NCBI GenBank assembly: GCA_903861115.1
Contig: CAIOTD010000010.1
Span: 1-50,919 of the forward strand
Length of the DNA stretch: 50,919 nt
Direction of reading: 5' to 3'
Origin: an uncultured Burkholderiales bacterium
GTDB taxonomy: Bacteria > Pseudomonadota > Gammaproteobacteria > Burkholderiales > Burkholderiaceae_C
In this document: piece by piece, positions 34,165 through 43,656 of the stretch
How positions within the stretch are numbered: the first letter of the stretch is position 1
Layout: every line of letters starts with the position of its first letter
Made by a program: the position numbers and the translations under genes
The notes under the pieces: model-generated
The model's database searches: none
What the model was told of the DNA's origin: nothing
Seen by the model: the letters and a program-made list of their open reading frames with translations, nothing else

Positions 34165-34875
34165 ATGTGCACCAATTTTTCATCCACCAGTCAACGGGAA
34201 TGGTTTGAGCGCAAGCTCAAAAAACAAGTCCCTAGCAACTATCCCGCAGAAGCCTATCCAGGTTTTGAGGCGCCGATTTTGAAAGCCAAAGCGGGCCAAA
34301 TTGAAGAGGTCATTTCTTTGGCGCAATTTGGGCTGATTCCCGCTTGGGCCCAAGATGAAAAAATTGCTCGCCACACCTACAACGCCAGATCTGAAACCGT
34401 CCAACACAAGCCCAGCTTTCAAGGCGCGTACCGCGAGAGACGCTTTGCGGTGGTGCTCCTGGATGATTTTTTTGAGCCGTGCTATGAAACGGGACAGATC
34501 GTTCGACATCGCATCCAAATGAAAAGCGGTGAGCCTTTTGGCGTGGCGTGTCTTTGGGAGCGTTGGCTCAGCAAACGAAAGGACGAGCGTCATCAAACGA
34601 TTGACTCCTTCACCATGCTCACCTTGAACGCGGATGCGCATCCCGTGATGAACAAAATGCACGCGCCTGGAGAGGAAAAAAGAAGCCCTTTGGTGCTCAC
34701 TGTGGATCAGTTTGACCTTTGGCTTGCCGCATCTCATGTGCAAGCCCAGGCGCTTTTAACAGGGGCCTACATGCCAGAACTCATCAGTTCACCCGCACCC
34801 AAAGAAAGGCGTGCGAAGGCGCCAAGCGCTGCAGTGCAAAGCGATACAAGCGGCGCGCAGGGTTCGCTCTTTTAA
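34165..34875 (+). CDS. HMCES/YedK family DNA abasic-site crosslinking protein
   Basis: SOS-response-associated peptidase (SRAP) fold protein that links covalently to abasic sites in single-stranded DNA. It has 236 residues from the ATG at 34165, chosen because this puts the catalytic Cys at position 2 (MCTNF); the frame also opens five codons earlier. Typical YNARSET (~73-79) carries the Asn and Arg that hold DNA. The usual active-site GFYEW reads DDFFEP here, keeping the Glu. The usual H-x-RMP block is MHAPGEEKRSPLVL, with the His kept and a longer loop. No LexA-type box is visible upstream. It is convergent with the 5'-nucleotidase gene. Confidence 0.9.
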   Translation: MCTNFSSTSQREWFERKLKKQVPSNYPAEAYPGFEAPILKAKAGQIEEVISLAQFGLIPAWAQDEKIARHTYNARSETVQHKPSFQGAYRERRFAVVLLDDFFEPCYETGQIVRHRIQMKSGEPFGVACLWERWLSKRKDERHQTIDSFTMLTLNADAHPVMNKMHAPGEEKRSPLVLTVDQFDLWLAASHVQAQALLTGAYMPELISSPAPKERRAKAPSAAVQSDTSGAQGSLF

Positions 34876-34907
34876 AAAATTCAAGGCTGTCAGCTTGAAA
34901 TTTTTTT
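34875..34907. terminator. Bidirectional terminator between the HMCES gene and the gsp/nucleotidase unit
   Basis: TTCAAG and CTTGAA form the core stem, flanked by an A-run on the left and a T-run on the right, so it works on both strands. It fills the whole gap between the two convergent stops and closes the long minus-strand gsp transcription unit. Confidence 0.75.
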
Positions 34908-35806
34908 CAGCGTTCGTTGATCAACCCACTCACCACATGACCCGAGGGGACGTGTTTGGCGGCCGACTCGATGTGACCTGTTTGGTCGTCAAAGAAAAAA
35001 TCGGGTTCAAACTCTCTTAAAAAGCCACTCTTGTCCAAACCGCCCAAGAACATGGCCTCATCGACTTCGATGTTCCAGTTCATGAGGGTGCGGATGGCGC
35101 GTTCATGCGCGGGTGCACTTCTGGCCGTGACCAGGGCTGTTCGAATTCTCATCTCGCTCGTGCCCGCGGACTGCAAGCGGTGAAGGGCTTGCAGCAAAGG
35201 CTTGAAGGGCCCGGCACTCATGGGCTCAGAGGCGAGGTCCTTTTCATGCTGCTGAAACGCGTTGAGGCCGTGCGCTTGAAAAACACGCTCCGCTTCATCC
35301 GAAAACAGCACCGCATCGCCATCGAATGCGATGCGCACTTCCCGTGGGTGCGCATCCGAGGCATGGGCCGAATGAGGGTAGACCTGCGCGGCAGGGACTT
35401 GCGCTTGAAGGGCCGCGCGCACGTCGCTCGTGTGGGTGGACAAGAACAAGTTGGCTGACAACGGTTTGAGATAGCGCCATGGGGGCTGTCCTCGTGTGAA
35501 GCTGCCGCGTTCAATGGCCAAGCCATAGTGCTGAGCGGAGCGAAACACCCGCATGCCACTCACCGGATCATTTCTTGAGAGGATCACCACCTCGGTGCTT
35601 TGTTTGGCGTGTTTGTTGAACGCCAAGAGTTTTTTGACCAAAGAAAAGGCAACCCCAGGTTTCGCTGGGGTGTCCAAGCGTTCGAGTTGAAGTTGCATGT
35701 ACGCTTTGTCATTGGTTTGCTCGAAGACCAAATTCTCCTCTTCAAAGTCAAAGAGGGCGCGCGAAGAGATGGCCACCACCAGGCGGCCTTCTAGAGAAAT
35801 GCTCAT
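34907..35806 (-). CDS. 5'-nucleotidase (PF06189, cytosolic 5'-nucleotidase I-like)
   Basis: HAD-like phosphatase of the 5-nucleotidase family that dephosphorylates nucleoside monophosphates. It has 299 residues. The N-terminus MSISLEGRLVVAISSRALFDFEEEN and the block ILSRNDPVSGMRVFRSAQHYGL are typical. The nucleophile motif is IAFDGDAVLFSDE (~158-170), a DxD form. The later TALVTARSAPAHERAIRTL and FLGGLDKSGFL match the family. It lies 38 bases after gspF on the same strand and may be read from the gsp operon, although nothing links it to secretion. Confidence 0.92.
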   Translation of the reverse strand: MSISLEGRLVVAISSRALFDFEEENLVFEQTNDKAYMQLQLERLDTPAKPGVAFSLVKKLLAFNKHAKQSTEVVILSRNDPVSGMRVFRSAQHYGLAIERGSFTRGQPPWRYLKPLSANLFLSTHTSDVRAALQAQVPAAQVYPHSAHASDAHPREVRIAFDGDAVLFSDEAERVFQAHGLNAFQQHEKDLASEPMSAGPFKPLLQALHRLQSAGTSEMRIRTALVTARSAPAHERAIRTLMNWNIEVDEAMFLGGLDKSGFLREFEPDFFFDDQTGHIESAAKHVPSGHVVSGLINER

Positions 35807-35844
35807 GGGGTGGCCTCGTGTCTTTTGGCAATGTTCTTCATGGC

Positions 35845-37062
35845 TTATTTGACCAATTGATTGAGTTCGATGATGGGCAGCATGATGGACAAAACGATCA
35901 GCATGACCATGCCGCCCATGAGCACAATCAACAAGGGCTCGAGAATGGTGGCCAATTGCAGCGCACGTCGTTGAACCTCTTGGGCCAGTTGTTCGCTCGC
36001 CTTTTCAAGCATGTGGGCCAATTGACCCGTTTGCTCTCCGAGCCTTGCGAACATGGGCAAGAGGCCAGGCAAGCGCCCCTTTTGTGACAAGGCAAGCCCA
36101 AGGGATGCGCCCTCGCGCACCGAGATCAAGGCGTCCAACATGTCGTCCTTCATGGCTTGATTCGACAAGGTCTGTGCCGCAGCTTGCAGGGCCTTCAAGA
36201 TGGGCACGCCGGCAGACACCAAGGTGGCCAAGGTGTTGGCAAAGCGAGCCGCGTTGTAGCCTCGAATCAGTGGCCCAAAGATGGGCAGCTTCAAGGTCCA
36301 GGCATCAAAACTTGATTTGAGGGCAGGTCGTTTCATCGATTCTTTGAAAAGAAAATAGGCACCCAGTCCCATCACGATCAACACCCAGCCGTGGCTTTGC
36401 AAGGCGCGAGAAAGCGACAGCATCACAACGGTCAGCATGGGCAAAGCTTTGTGGCTGTTGGTGAACACATGGGCCACTTGGGGGACCACATAGGTGAGCA
36501 AAAAAATCACAATAAAAAAAGCAATCAAGCTCACCAAGGCGGGGTAAAGCAAGGCTTGAAGCACCTTGCTTTGGAGTTGGTGCTCGGCTTCCAAATCTCT
36601 TGCCAGTCTCGCAAGAATCAGCCCAAGCTCGCCACTTTGTTCACCCGAAGAAATCGAGGCCAGGTAAATGCTGGAAAACTCCTTCGGGTGCATTTGCAAG
36701 GCCTTTGCAAAGGTCGAGCCCGCATTGACTTCGGAGCGAATGCTCGCCACCAAGTCGCGAGCTTTTTCGTTTTCTGCTTCTGCGCTCAAGGCGCTCAATG
36801 CGCGCTCTAGCGTGAGGCCCGCATTGATCAATTCGGACAATTGACGGGTCCACAAGGCCAGATCGGATTTTGAGAACACCCGCGCAGCCCAAAGCTCACG
36901 CTGCCAAATGGAGCGGCGCTCACTCGCCACCAATTGCACGCTCAATGGAATCAAGGAACGTTTTCTGAGCGTTTGACGCACCGCTCGCTCCGAGTCCCCC
37001 TCAAGCACACCGCTTTGGGTTTGACCGCTGGGGTCCATGGCTTGGTAAGTGAAGGCGGGCAT
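35845..37062 (-). CDS. gspF: Type II secretion system inner-membrane protein GspF
   Basis: Polytopic inner-membrane platform protein of the type II secretion system (T2SS). It has 405 residues, standard length. Two T2SSF domains are each followed by membrane helices: LIAFFIVIFLLTYVVPQVAH near 175-195, WVLIVMGLGAYFLF near 230, and ILEPLLIVLMGGMVMLIVLSIMLPI near the C-terminus. The N-terminus MPAFTYQAMDPSGQTQSGVLEG is typical. It is the last gsp gene of the unit, 52 bases after gspE. Confidence 0.97.
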   Translation of the reverse strand: MPAFTYQAMDPSGQTQSGVLEGDSERAVRQTLRKRSLIPLSVQLVASERRSIWQRELWAARVFSKSDLALWTRQLSELINAGLTLERALSALSAEAENEKARDLVASIRSEVNAGSTFAKALQMHPKEFSSIYLASISSGEQSGELGLILARLARDLEAEHQLQSKVLQALLYPALVSLIAFFIVIFLLTYVVPQVAHVFTNSHKALPMLTVVMLSLSRALQSHGWVLIVMGLGAYFLFKESMKRPALKSSFDAWTLKLPIFGPLIRGYNAARFANTLATLVSAGVPILKALQAAAQTLSNQAMKDDMLDALISVREGASLGLALSQKGRLPGLLPMFARLGEQTGQLAHMLEKASEQLAQEVQRRALQLATILEPLLIVLMGGMVMLIVLSIMLPIIELNQLVK

Positions 37063-37114
37063 TTAAAGTGTCTTGAAGAAGAATGGGCGGGCGGTTCGTG
37101 TGGTTTTTCTCTGA

Positions 37115-38512
37115 TCAGTCACGGGTCACACGAATGAGCTCTTCCATGGAGGTGATCCCCTCTTGCACCAAACGCATGCCGTCGTCTCGCATGAGTTGCA
37201 TGCCGGCCAGTTTCGCGCTTTCGCGAATGTCGGCTTCAGAGGCTTTGTTGTGGATCAGTTCACGAAGTCCGGTGTCGGTGCTCAACAGTTCAAAGATGCC
37301 CGTGCGGCCTTGGTAGCCCGTTTGGTGGCAGTGCTCGCACCCCGTGCCTTGGCAATGCGTGCAGAGTTTTCTGACCAAACGCTGGGCCAAAACACCCAGC
37401 AATGAAGAGCTCAAAAGGAAGGGCTCAACGCCCATGTCCATGAGACGGGTGATGGCACTGGGCGCATCGTTGGTGTGCAGGGTTGCCAAAACCAAGTGGC
37501 CTGTGAGCGACGCTTGGATGGCAATTTGTGCTGTCTCAAAGTCCCGGATCTCACCGATCATGATGACATCGGGGTCTTGTCGCAAAATGGCTCTCAGGGC
37601 TTTGGCAAAGGTGAGATCAATTTTGGCATTGACTTGGGTCTGGCCGACACCCGAGAGTTCGTATTCGATGGGGTCTTCGACCGTCAAAATGTTTCTGGTG
37701 CTCGCATCGAGCTGTTGCAAGCCCGCGTACAAGGTGGTGGTCTTGCCGCTGCCTGTGGGGCCAGTGACCAAGACAATGCCGTGGGGCTGCTCAATCAACT
37801 TGGACAGCCGTGTTAAATTCTCACCGGTCATGCCGACAGAGCTCAAACTCAACCGGGTCTCGCTTTTGTCAAGCAGCCTGAGCACAGCGCGCTCACCGTG
37901 TGCGCCTGGCAATGTGGAGACCCGCACGTCTATGGCCTTTTGCCCCAGTCGCAAAGAGATCCGACCATCTTGGGGCAAACGCTTTTCTGCAATGTCCAAG
38001 TCGGCCATGATCTTCAGTCTCGAGATCAGGGCCGCGTGCAGCGCGCGGTGCGTTTGAACCACCTCTCTGAGTCCGCCGTCAATGCGAAAACGAACACAGG
38101 AGTATTTCTCATAAGGCTCGATGTGAATGTCACTCGCACCCTCTTTGGCCGCTTGGGTCAACAGTGCGTTCAATAAGCGGATGATGGGGGCGTCATCGGC
38201 GGATTCCAACAAGTCCTCAACAGCGGGGAGCTCTTGCATCATGCGAGTCAGGTCCACATCGCTTTGAACCTCATTGGCCACGGTGGCGGCGGAGGACTCG
38301 CCTTGGGAGTAAACCGCACTGATCTTTTGCTTCAAGGCCTGTTTCTCAATGGGATGCCAATGCGAGATGTTTCTAGGCGCAATGTGGCGCAGGACTTCGG
38401 ACCACGCGCTCGCATCGGGCTCAGCGCTGAACCACAAAGACAAGGCTTGTTCATGCTCTTCAAGCAGCAAATCGTGCGCTCTGGCAAACGCATAGGGCAG
38501 GGGGTAACTCAT
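37115..38512 (-). CDS. gspE: Type II secretion system ATPase GspE
   Basis: Cytoplasmic hexameric ATPase that drives pseudopilus assembly; it docks to GspL and GspF. It has 465 residues from the ATG at 38512, which has AAGGAGG four bases upstream; the longer frame overlaps gspD and is rejected. Walker [11 protein letters not shown] is at ~250-259, an Asp-box EDPIEY and Walker [11 protein letters not shown] follow, then the His-box. The zinc motif is very compact, [12 protein letters not shown] (~382-393), where many GspE have some 30 residues between the Cys pairs. It ends [12 protein letters not shown], typical of the family. Confidence 0.97.
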   Translation of the reverse strand: MSYPLPYAFARAHDLLLEEHEQALSLWFSAEPDASAWSEVLRHIAPRNISHWHPIEKQALKQKISAVYSQGESSAATVANEVQSDVDLTRMMQELPAVEDLLESADDAPIIRLLNALLTQAAKEGASDIHIEPYEKYSCVRFRIDGGLREVVQTHRALHAALISRLKIMADLDIAEKRLPQDGRISLRLGQKAIDVRVSTLPGAHGERAVLRLLDKSETRLSLSSVGMTGENLTRLSKLIEQPHGIVLVTGPTGSGKTTTLYAGLQQLDASTRNILTVEDPIEYELSGVGQTQVNAKIDLTFAKALRAILRQDPDVIMIGEIRDFETAQIAIQASLTGHLVLATLHTNDAPSAITRLMDMGVEPFLLSSSLLGVLAQRLVRKLCTHCQGTGCEHCHQTGYQGRTGIFELLSTDTGLRELIHNKASEADIRESAKLAGMQLMRDDGMRLVQEGITSMEELIRVTRD

Positions 38513-38564
38513 GCGTCCTCCTTGGATGCGCTCAAGCGTGTGGGTGAAAACATGGAGATCGTCC

Positions 38565-40808
38565 TCAAGGCTTTTTGCTGCCCAAAGGTGCAGGGGGCAA
38601 CACAATGTTGTTCTCAATGGGCATCACCGCAGTGGGCTCAACTTGGCTGGCACTTTGTGCGCCCATCATTTGTTGATACCTGCCGCTTGAGAAGAGATCG
38701 GTGGCGTTGGCATCTCTTAGCACCACGGGTCGCAAAAAGACCATCAGGTTGGTTTTCTTTCTCGTGCGAGACTCATTTCTAAAGAGCGCACCGATGTAGG
38801 GGATGTCGCCAAAACCTGGGACTTGGGCTTTGTTGCCATCGTATTCATCCGAGAGCAAGCCACCCAAGACCACCACCGATCCGTCCTCGACCAAGATGTT
38901 GGATTCAATCGATCTCTTGTTCGTGATCAAGCCCGACACCGAGCCCACGGACGTGGCGTCCACGCTGGAGACCTCTTGGTAAATGGTCAATTTGACCGTG
39001 CCCGTTTCACTGATTTGTGGCTTGACCTTCAAGGTCAAGCCCACATCTTTTCTCTCAATCGTTTGAAAGGGGTTGACGGAGCCGTTCACGGTGTTGTTGG
39101 ACGTGTATTGGCCCGTGACAAAGGGCACATTTTGACCCACTACAATTTTGGCTTCCTCGTTGTCAAGGGTGAGCAAGGTGGGCGTGGACAAGATGTTGTT
39201 GTCGCCATTTTGCTGCAAAAAGTTGGCCAGTGCAGACAGCACATAGACGCCATTGACTTGCTTGAAACTGCCAATGTTCAAACCAGCCCCTGGGGTGGTG
39301 GCGCCGCTAGAGCTGTTGGCAGACAGGGCCAAATTCAGCAAGTTGGTGCCGCCAGAGCCAAAGTTGGTGCCGATCACGCCCACATTGCCTCCTTTAGAGC
39401 CCAGAATGTTTTGCCATTGAATACCAAATTGAGAGGTTTTGCTGGCATCGACTTCGGCGATCAAGGACTCCACCATCACTTGTGCGCGGCGGCCATCGAG
39501 TTGGTCGATGACGGCTCGGATTTGACGAAATTGGGGTTCAGGGGCGGTGATGATCAGGGAATTGGTGGAGGTGTCGGCTTGAATTTGTCCACCCGTTTGT
39601 GCGCCTTGGGCGCTGGCGTTGCTGCCCATGCTCCCAGGTGCCGTAGAGGGCATGGGGCTAGAGACGGGGGCGCTGGCAACTGCAACACCACCCGCGCCGC
39701 TCAGTGGGCTTTTGGGCTCACTGGCAATTGCGGCTCGAAGGGTGGCGGCGAGTTTGGTGGCGTCGGCATTTTTTAAATACACCACATGAATGTCCCCACT
39801 GGCTTGAGCGCTGTTGGGGCGATCGAGTTTTTCGATCAAGGCGCGGGCTTGGGCAGCCCGGGCAGGGTTGGCCGCGCGCAAAATGATCGAGTTGCTTCTG
39901 GGCTCAGCAATCAAGGTGGTTTTGTAGGTGCTGTCGACTTGTCCTGTGGCGCCCGCCCCTGGCGCGCCAAAGGCGTTGCCAGATTCAATGAGACGCGTCA
40001 CCAAGGGCGCCAAATCCAAAGCGATGGCGTGGTTCAGTGCAATCACTTCCACGTCGCTGGCGTTGGGCACGTCCAAGGTGCTGATGATGCGAGCCAGGCG
40101 TTGTAAATTGTCGGTGTAATCGGTGATGATCAGTGCATTGGAGCCAGGGCTCACGTTGATGGTGTTGTTGGGGCTGATCAAGGGCCGAAGAACGGCCAAT
40201 AAATTGTTGGGGTTCTCGTGCTGCAAGCGAAAGACTTGGGTGAGCACTTGACCCAGATTGGCGGGCTGTGCTGGCGCAGAGGTGGGCAAGCCGTTTTGAG
40301 CGTTCAATGAAACGCTGCCGCCTTGCAATTTGGCATCCGCTTCAGGCAAAATTTTGTACAGCCCATTGACTTCGACCACGCTGAAAGACTGCAACCGAAG
40401 GGCGGCCAAGAAGAGGTTCCAAGCTTGGGGGGCGCTCAAGGGTTTGTCGGTGTTCAGGCTGAGGGTCCCTTTGACTTTGGGGTCCACGACGATGGCTTTG
40501 TCCATCATGCTGCCTAGGGTTCTTGCGACGGCTTCAATGTCTGCATTGACAAAGTTCAAGCTCAAGCCTTGACTTGATTTTTGAATGCCCGAGCTCAAAC
40601 TCGCCTCGTTCAAGCCGTTGGCTTTGGGGTTGGCGGGCGATGAGGTCAAAGGAAACTGCGCCGGCAAAGGGGCCTGCAGGGCGGCGTTGGGCGCGCCTGT
40701 GATGCCGACAGTGGGTGTCAAGAGGTTGGAGTTGGCCGCGGGTGTTTGAGCAAGAGCGCTCAAGCCTAGGCTCCCAAGCAGGTATAAAACTGATTTAGCT
40801 GTGTTCAT
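38565..40808 (-). CDS. gspD: Type II secretion system secretin GspD
   Basis: Outer-membrane channel of the T2SS. It has 747 residues from the ATG at 40808 (an ATG at 40823 is the alternative). There is a signal peptide ([16 protein letters not shown]), an N0 domain ([20 protein letters not shown]) and three N1-N3/KH-like repeats with NSLIITAP-type blocks. An Ala/Gly/Ser-rich insert at ~365-410 lies inside N3. The C-terminal secretin domain has [22 protein letters not shown] and [15 protein letters not shown]. The C-tail is short, ending PLGSKKP. No pilotin gene is seen. gspE follows after 52 bases. Confidence 0.97.
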   Translation of the reverse strand: MNTAKSVLYLLGSLGLSALAQTPAANSNLLTPTVGITGAPNAALQAPLPAQFPLTSSPANPKANGLNEASLSSGIQKSSQGLSLNFVNADIEAVARTLGSMMDKAIVVDPKVKGTLSLNTDKPLSAPQAWNLFLAALRLQSFSVVEVNGLYKILPEADAKLQGGSVSLNAQNGLPTSAPAQPANLGQVLTQVFRLQHENPNNLLAVLRPLISPNNTINVSPGSNALIITDYTDNLQRLARIISTLDVPNASDVEVIALNHAIALDLAPLVTRLIESGNAFGAPGAGATGQVDSTYKTTLIAEPRSNSIILRAANPARAAQARALIEKLDRPNSAQASGDIHVVYLKNADATKLAATLRAAIASEPKSPLSGAGGVAVASAPVSSPMPSTAPGSMGSNASAQGAQTGGQIQADTSTNSLIITAPEPQFRQIRAVIDQLDGRRAQVMVESLIAEVDASKTSQFGIQWQNILGSKGGNVGVIGTNFGSGGTNLLNLALSANSSSGATTPGAGLNIGSFKQVNGVYVLSALANFLQQNGDNNILSTPTLLTLDNEEAKIVVGQNVPFVTGQYTSNNTVNGSVNPFQTIERKDVGLTLKVKPQISETGTVKLTIYQEVSSVDATSVGSVSGLITNKRSIESNILVEDGSVVVLGGLLSDEYDGNKAQVPGFGDIPYIGALFRNESRTRKKTNLMVFLRPVVLRDANATDLFSSGRYQQMMGAQSASQVEPTAVMPIENNIVLPPAPLGSKKP

Positions 40809-40882
40809 AAATGATCCAAACATTTTTCATCTCTCGTTGTACGTCGTTTGTACAGGTTATGTGCGGTGTTCACGTTAAAGGC

Positions 40883-41743
40883 TCAGTCAATTTTTAGGCT
40901 GGCTTGGTGTCCACTTCTTTGGCCCAAGACGTTCAACAAATTCGACAGGGTCTCTTCATCCGTTGCTGCGGTGTCGGCCAGTCCCTCAAAATGCAGTCGC
41001 CCGCCCGCCCATTGTCCTTGTCCCTTGAGGATCAGACGACTCTCAGCCAGGGAGCTTAACTCAATTTGTGGGCTGCTTTGAGCGTTGAACAACACCCGGT
41101 AAGACCCCAGGGGTTTGACCGTGGAGAGCCTTGAGGAGAGCTGGTCAATTTTGAGCTCTAAAACACCTTGGGCGGTCACGAGATTGTTTTTGAGCAAAAC
41201 TTGAAAGGTGTGATTTTGAAGGGTCAAGCGTCCTTTGGGCTGCAAAGTGTTCCATGGGGCCCCCAAACCCTCGAGCCAATTGGCTGGCAATTTGATCTCT
41301 GCACGTTGCGGTGTGATCATAAGCCCCAAGCCCTCGGGCTTGAGGGCGATCGAAAAAGGGTGATCAAGGCAACAAGGGGCTTGTAATTCGATCAAGAGCG
41401 TCAAAGGGTCACTTTGCAAGCGTGAAAAAACACCCCTGCTTTGATCGTGCGCACTCAGCCACAAAGGTGAGATGTCCCATTCAACGCGTGAGGGCAGCCC
41501 CAATGCGTGTTGGCTTTTGGGGCCAGAAGACAAGGCGAGTTGGGCCGAGCCTTTCCAAAGTGTGCCCGCGGGCTTGAGCAATAAAACTTGCTCGTGTGTG
41601 ATCCAACGCAGTGCGAGGCTCAGCCAAAAGGCAGGCGCCAAGCTCAGCAAGGCAAACAAGAGCCCTGCCACTGCCCCTGAGATCGCCCAGAACATGGCCC
41701 GGTGTTCGGGGGGGTGAAAATGGCGTGGATCGGTTTGGCGCAT
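40883..41743 (-). CDS. gspN: Type II secretion system protein GspN
   Basis: Accessory inner-membrane T2SS protein found in only some systems, including those of Burkholderiales and Xanthomonas. It has 286 residues. One N-terminal membrane helix (MFWAISGAVAGLLFALLSLA, ~17-36) is followed by a periplasmic beta-rich domain with GTLWKGSAQL, typical of the family, and GSYRVLFNAQ. It lies six bases after gspM and 75 before gspD. Its exact function is not settled. Confidence 0.88.
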   Translation of the reverse strand: MRQTDPRHFHPPEHRAMFWAISGAVAGLLFALLSLAPAFWLSLALRWITHEQVLLLKPAGTLWKGSAQLALSSGPKSQHALGLPSRVEWDISPLWLSAHDQSRGVFSRLQSDPLTLLIELQAPCCLDHPFSIALKPEGLGLMITPQRAEIKLPANWLEGLGAPWNTLQPKGRLTLQNHTFQVLLKNNLVTAQGVLELKIDQLSSRLSTVKPLGSYRVLFNAQSSPQIELSSLAESRLILKGQGQWAGGRLHFEGLADTAATDEETLSNLLNVLGQRSGHQASLKID

Positions 41744-41749
41744 GGCGAT

Positions 41750-42292
41750 CTAGTGCGGCAAGCCCACGATCAAGCGGCCTTGCCACAAGACGCTTTCCTT
41801 GGTCGCAGCAGAGGCTGGCGCAGCGTTGCCAACGCGTGTCAAGTCGGCTTGAACAATGGTGCATTGGGCCGACTCGCGCAGATCCATCAACCATCTTGAA
41901 AGAACGCTGGCCGAGACCGATGAAAAACTGATCTGCACCGTGTCCTCACTGGCCGTCATCTGGGCCTGTGGCAGAAGACTTTTGGTGATTTTTTCTAAAA
42001 CTTTGGCCGCCTCTTGAGACCCCATGCGGGTTTGAGCGCGAATGGCTTGTGCTTGGGCTTGCAGTCGCTTCATCTCTTGGAGTTGCAACTCCAGTTGAGT
42101 CAAGGCTTGAGGGGGTTTGAACCACGTTTGCTGAGCGGGCGTCCAAACGGTCAACTCAATCAGCCACAAAATCAGCAATCCGAGAAAGACTTTGAGCCCC
42201 CATTGCTCTCTTGGCTTGAGGCTCGAATAGGTGTTGAGCAGCGAACCCAGCCAGTCCTTTTGAGACAGTGTGTGAGTGGGGGTGTGCTTCAT
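41750..42292 (-). CDS. gspM: Type II secretion system protein GspM
   Basis: Bitopic inner-membrane protein that partners GspL. It has 180 residues. A cytoplasmic N-tail is followed by a membrane helix (WGLKVFLGLLILWLIELTVW, ~31-50), a coiled-coil stretch rich in Gln/Leu (LTQLELQLQEMKRLQAQAQA) and a periplasmic ferredoxin-like domain (VQISFSSVSASVLSRWLMDL). Its ATG overlaps the gspL stop (ATGA), so the two are translationally coupled, as suits a dimer pair. Confidence 0.9.
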   Translation of the reverse strand: MKHTPTHTLSQKDWLGSLLNTYSSLKPREQWGLKVFLGLLILWLIELTVWTPAQQTWFKPPQALTQLELQLQEMKRLQAQAQAIRAQTRMGSQEAAKVLEKITKSLLPQAQMTASEDTVQISFSSVSASVLSRWLMDLRESAQCTIVQADLTRVGNAAPASAATKESVLWQGRLIVGLPH

Positions 42293-43569
42293 TGCATGCT
42301 CCAGCGCAGATGGGTTTGAGTGCCTTCGCTAAAGACCTCATAGCCTTGTGCTCTGAGATCTGGGGGCATCTTCAATGCGTTGTATGTGAGGGCTGCGGTT
42401 TGGTTCTTCCAAACCAAGACGAGCTCATTGGCATTAAAACGCAGTTGTTGGATCTGAGACGGATCAAGGGAGGGGTTGGCGGCAGTGAGTTGGGTGAAGG
42501 CGCTCAAGAGATGCTCAAAGTCGGCGCGACTGGGGGTGGCTGTCTTTTGTTTAAGGGACTCTAAGGCGCGTCTCATTTGCACCATGGGATCCACGATCAC
42601 TTGAACGTCTGTGAACGTGGTTTGGAGGATGTTTGAGAGCTCGGCCTTCTTCGCTTTTAATAGGGCTTGTTCTCGCCAAGTCCATGCATTCAAGCTCAGC
42701 ACGTTGAGCAGCACCAGCAAAGCCAAACCAAGACGGGCGACTTGCCAATCCTTGTGATTTAAAAACTGGCCCCAAGCTTTTTTCACAACTTTTGGGTAGC
42801 GCCTCAAGGCGCCTTGTCCCCATTCACCGCGCGCAAAATCCCAAGCGCTTTGGCTTGCATCGATCAGCCTTTGTGCTCGGGTTTGTAATTGCGTGGCGCC
42901 TTCAAACAAAGGGCTGACTTGATCGGACACCGAGGGTTCGAAGTGGACTTGAAAGGGTTGAGAAAAGGCACCCGAAAAGGCGGAGAGTGCGGCTCTTGGA
43001 AAACCCATGACCCCCGTGGATTGGGTCAGCACAAACTCCAAACCCGTTGGCGCGTCGAGTGCGTACAAGTGCGCACCCTCCACGGCGGGTTCAAACTCTG
43101 GGACCAAGCGGTGAACAGGCACACCGTGCTCTTCCAAGGCGGACAACACCCCTTGCAGCCAAGCTTTGTCGCAACAGGCAACCCAAAGTTGTGCGTGTGC
43201 GGCGTTCAAGTTGGCGTCTTCGGTGTTGGGGGGGGTGAGTACTTTGCCCCCGATCCAGTGCAACGCAGACAAGTCATCAAGCAACTGCTCTTCGAGCAAG
43301 CCTTGGAGGAGTTGCTCGGCTTTGCTTTTGTGCGCAGAGGTCTTGAAGAAATTGTTTTGTGTAGAAAGAAGAAGTTTGACTGCATCTTGCGGCACTTGGA
43401 TCAAGTGCCAAGACACGCGTTGCCATGGCAACACGCCCACGACCTCGTCTTGTCTTTGCGGCAGCAAGGACATGGGTGCCTGAAGGCTTTGGGTGACAAG
43501 CGCTTTGGCCGAGGTTTGAACAAAGAAAACCTCAGACTTGGGCGAGTGGGGCAAGGACAAAACTAGCAT
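42289..43569 (-). CDS. gspL: Type II secretion system protein GspL
   Basis: Inner-membrane T2SS protein that recruits the GspE ATPase. It has 426 residues. The cytoplasmic actin-like domain (~1-265) has WHLIQVPQDAVKLLL, LLEEQLLDDLSALHW and VAC-type blocks. One membrane helix (VARLGLALLVLLNVLSLNAW, ~278-297) is followed by a short periplasmic domain ending TQTHLRWSMQ. It lies 87 bases after gspK and is coupled to gspM by a four-base overlap. Confidence 0.93.
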   Translation of the reverse strand: MLVLSLPHSPKSEVFFVQTSAKALVTQSLQAPMSLLPQRQDEVVGVLPWQRVSWHLIQVPQDAVKLLLSTQNNFFKTSAHKSKAEQLLQGLLEEQLLDDLSALHWIGGKVLTPPNTEDANLNAAHAQLWVACCDKAWLQGVLSALEEHGVPVHRLVPEFEPAVEGAHLYALDAPTGLEFVLTQSTGVMGFPRAALSAFSGAFSQPFQVHFEPSVSDQVSPLFEGATQLQTRAQRLIDASQSAWDFARGEWGQGALRRYPKVVKKAWGQFLNHKDWQVARLGLALLVLLNVLSLNAWTWREQALLKAKKAELSNILQTTFTDVQVIVDPMVQMRRALESLKQKTATPSRADFEHLLSAFTQLTAANPSLDPSQIQQLRFNANELVLVWKNQTAALTYNALKMPPDLRAQGYEVFSEGTQTHLRWSMQ

Positions 43570-43656
43570 AGGTGCGTATTGTAGGGCTCCAAGGAGGATG
43601 CCGACAGCATGAACAGGTGGGCTTTCATGAATTTGTCATAAGAATGAGAACATTGA

